From CAYSSG01 sp964433635 (GTDB taxonomy: Bacteria; Atribacterota; Phoenicimicrobiia; Phoenicimicrobiales; Stramentimicrobiaceae), in contig CAYSSG010000063.1 of NCBI GenBank assembly GCA_964433635.1, positions 1 through 9,000 of the forward strand: a DNA stretch of 9,000 nt, in the 5' to 3' direction. Of the stretch, positions 5,656-9,000 are shown piece by piece. Both the position numbers and the translations under genes were made by a program. The notes beneath the pieces were generated by a model. The model saw nothing but the letters and a program-made list of their open reading frames with translations, was not told the origin of the DNA and searched no databases. Position 1 is the first letter of the stretch. Every line of letters begins with the position of its first letter.

Positions 5656-8600
5656 TTGGAATTATCTAGGGAAAAAAGCCCCGAATGGATCTCCCGACAT
5701 GCACCCCTTTCAAGAAAACTACAGGAACTGACTATTTTCAATGATCATCCGGAAGGAATGCTTTATCTGGATAAAAGAGGTAGGATATTGGCTGTAAATC
5801 ATCGATTCAGTCAACTTTTTGACTACCAGCCTGAAGATATCAAGGGAAATAACATCAATCATATGATCATTCCCCGGGGCGATCCTGGCAGCAAAAAAAG
5901 TCTGTTATCCAAATTTAATACAATTCTCTATCATCAACGGGCAATCTTGACAAGGAAAGACGGATCATCAGCGGAGGTAGAAATTTCAATCTTCCCTGTC
6001 CATATTGAAAAAGAAGATTACCACGGCTCCCTTTTAACCTGTCAAGATATCACCCAGAGAAATAAAAAGGAAAAGCTAAACCAGGTTTTATGTAACATTT
6101 CCAAAGCTGCTAATTCAGATATCACCCTGCGGGAACTTTTTCGTATCATTCACCAGGAACTGAATCATGTGATTGATGCAGCTAATTTCCATATTGCTTT
6201 GCTGGAGAGCGAGCATGGAACGGTAACTTTCGTCTACTTCGTTGACGAAAAAGATAAACTTGATGAAAATGTCAACCAACAGGGGATTTCCGATACACTG
6301 GCAAACTATAATATCAACTATGGACTGTCTCTTCTCGTCAACTATCAGCAGATACTATCCTTGGCAGAAAAAGGCCAGATTAAAATATCTCAGCTTGGAA
6401 CACTGACTGAAGAGACCTCATGGCTTGGTGTTCCTCTCAAAATTAGAACCCAGATCATCGGTTCCATGGCTATTGTAAACTATGACAAACCTGATATTTA
6501 TTCTCAGGAAGATATCCAACTGCTGGAATTTGTATCCGAACAGATTGCTACTGCCATTGAAAGGAAAAGAATTGAAGAATCTCTCAGACAAAGCCGGGTT
6601 GAATTTTCCCACCTTTTCCAATACAGTCCCGAAGCCCTTGCCTACCTGGATGAGGATGGCAGGGTTTTAGATGTCAATTCCCGTTTTACCAAATTATTCG
6701 GCTATCAAAAAAATGAATTAGTAGGAAAAAATATCGACCAGGGTATTATTCATCCCAGTCCTGTCTTGACCCAGGGTAAAAAAATGACCCGACAGGCTTC
6801 GAAAGGCCTGATTAAATTTGAAAGTGTCCGCAAAAGAAAAGATGGCACTGAATTTCCGGTTCTGATCACTGCTTCTCCGTTGCAAATCGATGCCCGTATA
6901 AGAAGAATTGTCTGTCTGTACCAGGATATCACCGATCAAAAAGAGACGGAAGAAAAGTTACGCCAGAATGAGGAAAAATTTGTCAACCTTTTTAAAAGTA
7001 ATCCCCTGGCAGCCCTTTATCAGGATCAGGAAGGAAATATTTTGGATATTAATCCGAGATTTACAGATCTTTTTGGTTACACCCTGAAAGAAATCCGGGG
7101 AAAAAGTATTGATCAAATCAACTTTTACCCCCCGGAAAAAATAAAAGAAGGAAAAAGTTTAACAAAAAAAACCTTAAAAAGCAGGCTGACGAAATACGAA
7201 ACCATCCGCCAGAAAAAAAATGGAGAAGCTATCCCGGTTCAGATTTCCACTTCCCAGGTCATCATCAATCATAAAGTGAAGGGTGTCATTGCCTTATACC
7301 AGGATATCACTAAACAGAAACAGAATGAAAAACTAAATTCAGTCCTTTACAATATATCCAGGGCAGCTAACTCTCAGGTTAGTCTGGCCGAATTATATAC
7401 CATTATTCACTGTCAATTAAGTCAGGTTATCAATTCCCGGAATTTTTATATTTCCCTGATTAATAAAAGCGGTCTCCAATTAGATTTTGTTTATTTCAGT
7501 GATGAAAGAGAAAAGGATTCCTTCCCTAAATCCTTACCCTATCACAATACCCTCACCGGCTATCTGATTGCCCAGGGCAAATCTCTCTTATTGAACTATC
7601 ACCAGATCTGTGAGCTGCAAACGAGAGGTAAAGTCCAGAATCCGGGAGAAATGACTGAAAAGATGTGCTGGCTAAGTGTTCCTTTAAAGATTGAAGATAA
7701 GATAATCGGTGCCATGACTGTACAGAATTACACCAATCCGGACTGCTATACGGAGAAAGATATCAAGCTGATGGAGATTGTAGCTGACCAGGTTACGACA
7801 GCCATTGTCCGTAAACAGAGTGAAGAGAAGATTACCTATATCAGTTTCCATGATTCTCTGACCCACCTGTACAACCGGGCTTACTTTGAAGAGGAGTTGT
7901 TGAGGATGAATCATGAACGATTTTATCCACTCAATGTGGTCATGATTGATGTGAACGGGCTGAAGGCGGTCAATGATGCTTTCGGCCATCAGCAGGGAGA
8001 CCAGTTATTAAAAAATCTGGCAGAATTACTGCGGACAAATTCCCGAAAAGGAGATATCCTGGCCCGCTTAGGCGGTGATGAATTTGCCATTATCCTTCCC
8101 AATACCTCTCCTTTAGATACGGAGTTCTTCTGCAGGCGGATTACTCATCAATGTCAATTAGGTCATTTTAAACCAGCTTACCTCAATCCTAATATCTCTA
8201 TCGGATATGCCACACAGAACGGATCTTTATCCAACGCAGAAGAGATTATCCGGGAGGCAGATCGAAAGATGTATCAGAATAAACTCTTTAATGCTAAAAG
8301 CAGGGAACAGCATCTTCTCAATGCATTCCTTTCCATCTTAATAGAAAGAGATCCCCACACCGGTAATCAAGTTCATCGCATGGAAGAAATGGCATTGATT
8401 ATGGGCAATAAAATCAATCTTAATCATTATGATTTAAACCGGCTTCGGCTGCTGGTTCTATTGCATGATATCGGTAAGATTGGCATACCAGACAGTATTG
8501 TGTTCAAACCGAAACAGCTTACACCTTCCGAATGGGTAAAAATGAAAGATCACTGTCAGATTGGATATCGTATTACTAAAAATATCCCTGATTTTTCATC

Positions 8601-8859
8601 GGTATGCATGGAGATACTGCACCACCATGAAAGATGGGATGGTTCAGGATATCCTACAGGTCTGAAGGGTGAAGAAATTCCATTGCTCTCCAGGGTAATG
8701 TCAATTATTGATGCCTATGATGCAATGCAATCTCAAAGACCTTACAAAAAAGCTTTCAATGCAGGAGAAGCGCTGGAAGAGATTAAGAAAAACGCAGGGA
8801 GTCAATTTGATCCCCATCTGGTTTCATTTTTCCTGGAGATTTTTCAGGAAAATCTATAG
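5656..8859 (+). CDS. Soluble multi-sensor GGDEF/HD-GYP c-di-GMP turnover protein (PAS-GAF-PAS-PAS-GAF-GGDEF-HD-GYP)
   Basis: A 1067-residue protein that should both make and hydrolyse cyclic di-GMP under sensory control. Domains in order: PAS (about 26-133), GAF (139-303), PAS (316-428), PAS (439-552), GAF (560-722), GGDEF (730-880), HD-GYP (885-1065). The cyclase has FHDSLTHLYNR (731-741), the metal Asp765 in MIDVNGLK, GHQQGD (777-782) and an intact GGDEF (806-810). An RxxD inhibitory site, RKGD (797-800), lies five residues before it. The phosphodiesterase has HD (937-938) in LLHDIGKIGIPDS and HHERWDGSGYP (990-1000), with H901 and H907 upstream. No membrane segment or signal peptide is seen, so it is cytoplasmic. 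PAS and GAF ligands cannot be told from sequence. The start is TTG with GGAG (5644-5647) 8 bases upstream; the ATG at 5639 is out of frame. It appears to be a single-gene unit, and its targets are not in the window. Confidence 0.95.
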   Translation: MELSREKSPEWISRHAPLSRKLQELTIFNDHPEGMLYLDKRGRILAVNHRFSQLFDYQPEDIKGNNINHMIIPRGDPGSKKSLLSKFNTILYHQRAILTRKDGSSAEVEISIFPVHIEKEDYHGSLLTCQDITQRNKKEKLNQVLCNISKAANSDITLRELFRIIHQELNHVIDAANFHIALLESEHGTVTFVYFVDEKDKLDENVNQQGISDTLANYNINYGLSLLVNYQQILSLAEKGQIKISQLGTLTEETSWLGVPLKIRTQIIGSMAIVNYDKPDIYSQEDIQLLEFVSEQIATAIERKRIEESLRQSRVEFSHLFQYSPEALAYLDEDGRVLDVNSRFTKLFGYQKNELVGKNIDQGIIHPSPVLTQGKKMTRQASKGLIKFESVRKRKDGTEFPVLITASPLQIDARIRRIVCLYQDITDQKETEEKLRQNEEKFVNLFKSNPLAALYQDQEGNILDINPRFTDLFGYTLKEIRGKSIDQINFYPPEKIKEGKSLTKKTLKSRLTKYETIRQKKNGEAIPVQISTSQVIINHKVKGVIALYQDITKQKQNEKLNSVLYNISRAANSQVSLAELYTIIHCQLSQVINSRNFYISLINKSGLQLDFVYFSDEREKDSFPKSLPYHNTLTGYLIAQGKSLLLNYHQICELQTRGKVQNPGEMTEKMCWLSVPLKIEDKIIGAMTVQNYTNPDCYTEKDIKLMEIVADQVTTAIVRKQSEEKITYISFHDSLTHLYNRAYFEEELLRMNHERFYPLNVVMIDVNGLKAVNDAFGHQQGDQLLKNLAELLRTNSRKGDILARLGGDEFAIILPNTSPLDTEFFCRRITHQCQLGHFKPAYLNPNISIGYATQNGSLSNAEEIIREADRKMYQNKLFNAKSREQHLLNAFLSILIERDPHTGNQVHRMEEMALIMGNKINLNHYDLNRLRLLVLLHDIGKIGIPDSIVFKPKQLTPSEWVKMKDHCQIGYRITKNIPDFSSVCMEILHHHERWDGSGYPTGLKGEEIPLLSRVMSIIDAYDAMQSQRPYKKAFNAGEALEEIKKNAGSQFDPHLVSFFLEIFQENL
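5731..6564 (+). repeat. Internal duplication, copy 1: PAS1-GAF1 module
   Basis: Residues about 26-303 of the sensor resemble residues about 439-722 in order and in sequence. For example, NQVLCNISKAANS (142-154) matches NSVLYNISRAANS (561-573), and SWLGVPLKIRTQIIGSM (255-271) matches CWLSVPLKIEDKIIGAM (671-687). The module appears to have been duplicated within the gene. Confidence 0.85.
6970..7821 (+). repeat. Internal duplication, copy 2: PAS3-GAF2 module
   Basis: The second copy of the PAS-GAF module, at residues about 439-722. The intervening PAS2 (6601-6939) is itself most like PAS3: LDEDGRVLDVNSRFTKLFGY (331-350) against QDQEGNILDINPRFTDLFGY (456-475), and both end in LYQDIT. PAS2 therefore looks like a further tandem copy. 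Confidence 0.85.
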
Positions 8860-8864
8860 AAATC

Positions 8865-8893
8865 AATTGCCCGGCTGTTTTGCCGGGCAATTA
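8865..8893 (+). terminator. Hairpin after the sensor gene, weak intrinsic terminator
   Basis: AATTGCCCGGC (8865-8875) pairs perfectly with GCCGGGCAATT (8882-8892), a GC-rich 11-bp stem with a 6-base loop, five bases after the stop. The tail is ATTTAGG, not a real T run, so termination may be partial, or the hairpin may protect the mRNA end. Confidence 0.6.
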
Positions 8894-8896
8894 TTT

Positions 8897-8930
8897 AGGA
8901 GGTTTAAAAATGAAAAAGTTATTTATTTGA
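8897..8930 (+). pseudogene. Strong ribosome binding site and ATG with a six-codon frame (mini-ORF or broken gene start)
   Basis: AGGAGG (8897-8902) lies 7 bases before an ATG at 8910. The frame reads MKKLFI and then TGA (8928-8930). The start resembles that of many real genes, including secreted ones. In another frame the DNA stays open from the TTG at 8927 to the window end, encoding an Ile/Asn/Phe-rich, unrecognised peptide. It could be a leader peptide, a gene with a single-base frameshift, or chance. The window ends too soon to decide. Confidence 0.3.
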
Positions 8931-9000
8931 TTAGTAAGATTGTAATTGATAATGATTTTAACACTTTTTTTTATGATGTCAAGAGAAAATTTAAAATTTT

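Noticed and set aside
1..9000. CRISPR arrays, insertion sequences, tRNA or rRNA genes, attachment sites.
   Set aside because: No spaced direct repeats, transposase motifs, terminal inverted repeats or cloverleaf-like sequences were found on reading both strands.

Overview
The window reads as a chromosomal segment of a low-to-moderate GC, Gram-positive-type bacterium, most likely a member of the Clostridia or a close relative. The reasons are the T-box leader, strong AGGAGG-type ribosome binding sites, several TTG starts, A/T-rich spacers and the gene families present. I cannot name the species. Nothing suggests a phage, plasmid, transposon or CRISPR array.

Region 1 (1-3906, + strand) is a branched-chain amino acid operon, ilvB-ilvN(H)-ilvC, behind a leader of about 540 nt. 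The leader holds two different RNA switches in series, each with its own terminator. The first is a T-box (about 75-326) whose best specifier codon is ATC (Ile). The second is an RNA of the ykkC family, subtype 2 (about 340-494). Next to ilv genes it is best read as a ppGpp riboswitch. Its P3 stem shares bases with a downstream terminator, so ligand binding should switch expression on. Together they would act like an AND gate: uncharged tRNA-Ile and high ppGpp. The operon encodes acetolactate synthase (large and small subunits) and ketol-acid reductoisomerase, the first two steps to valine and isoleucine. It ends at a strong, probably bidirectional terminator.

Region 2 (3916-5380, - strand) is a two-gene flavin unit. 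The first gene encodes an ApbE-type FAD:protein FMN transferase. The second encodes a small membrane-anchored FMN-binding-domain protein carrying the SGAT flavinylation motif. They look like an enzyme and its substrate. The ApbE shows no signal peptide while its probable substrate appears to face outward, which is a puzzle.

Region 3 (5384-5655) is the divergent spacer, with a plausible promoter for the next gene. Region 4 (5656-8859, + strand) is one 1067-residue soluble signalling protein, PAS-GAF-PAS-PAS-GAF-GGDEF-HD-GYP, in which the c-di-GMP synthesis and hydrolysis signatures are both intact. It is followed by a hairpin. The last 110 bases hold a good ribosome binding site and ATG, but the frame stops after six codons.

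The most notable item is the tandem T-box/ykkC-type leader. The other genes belong to known families.
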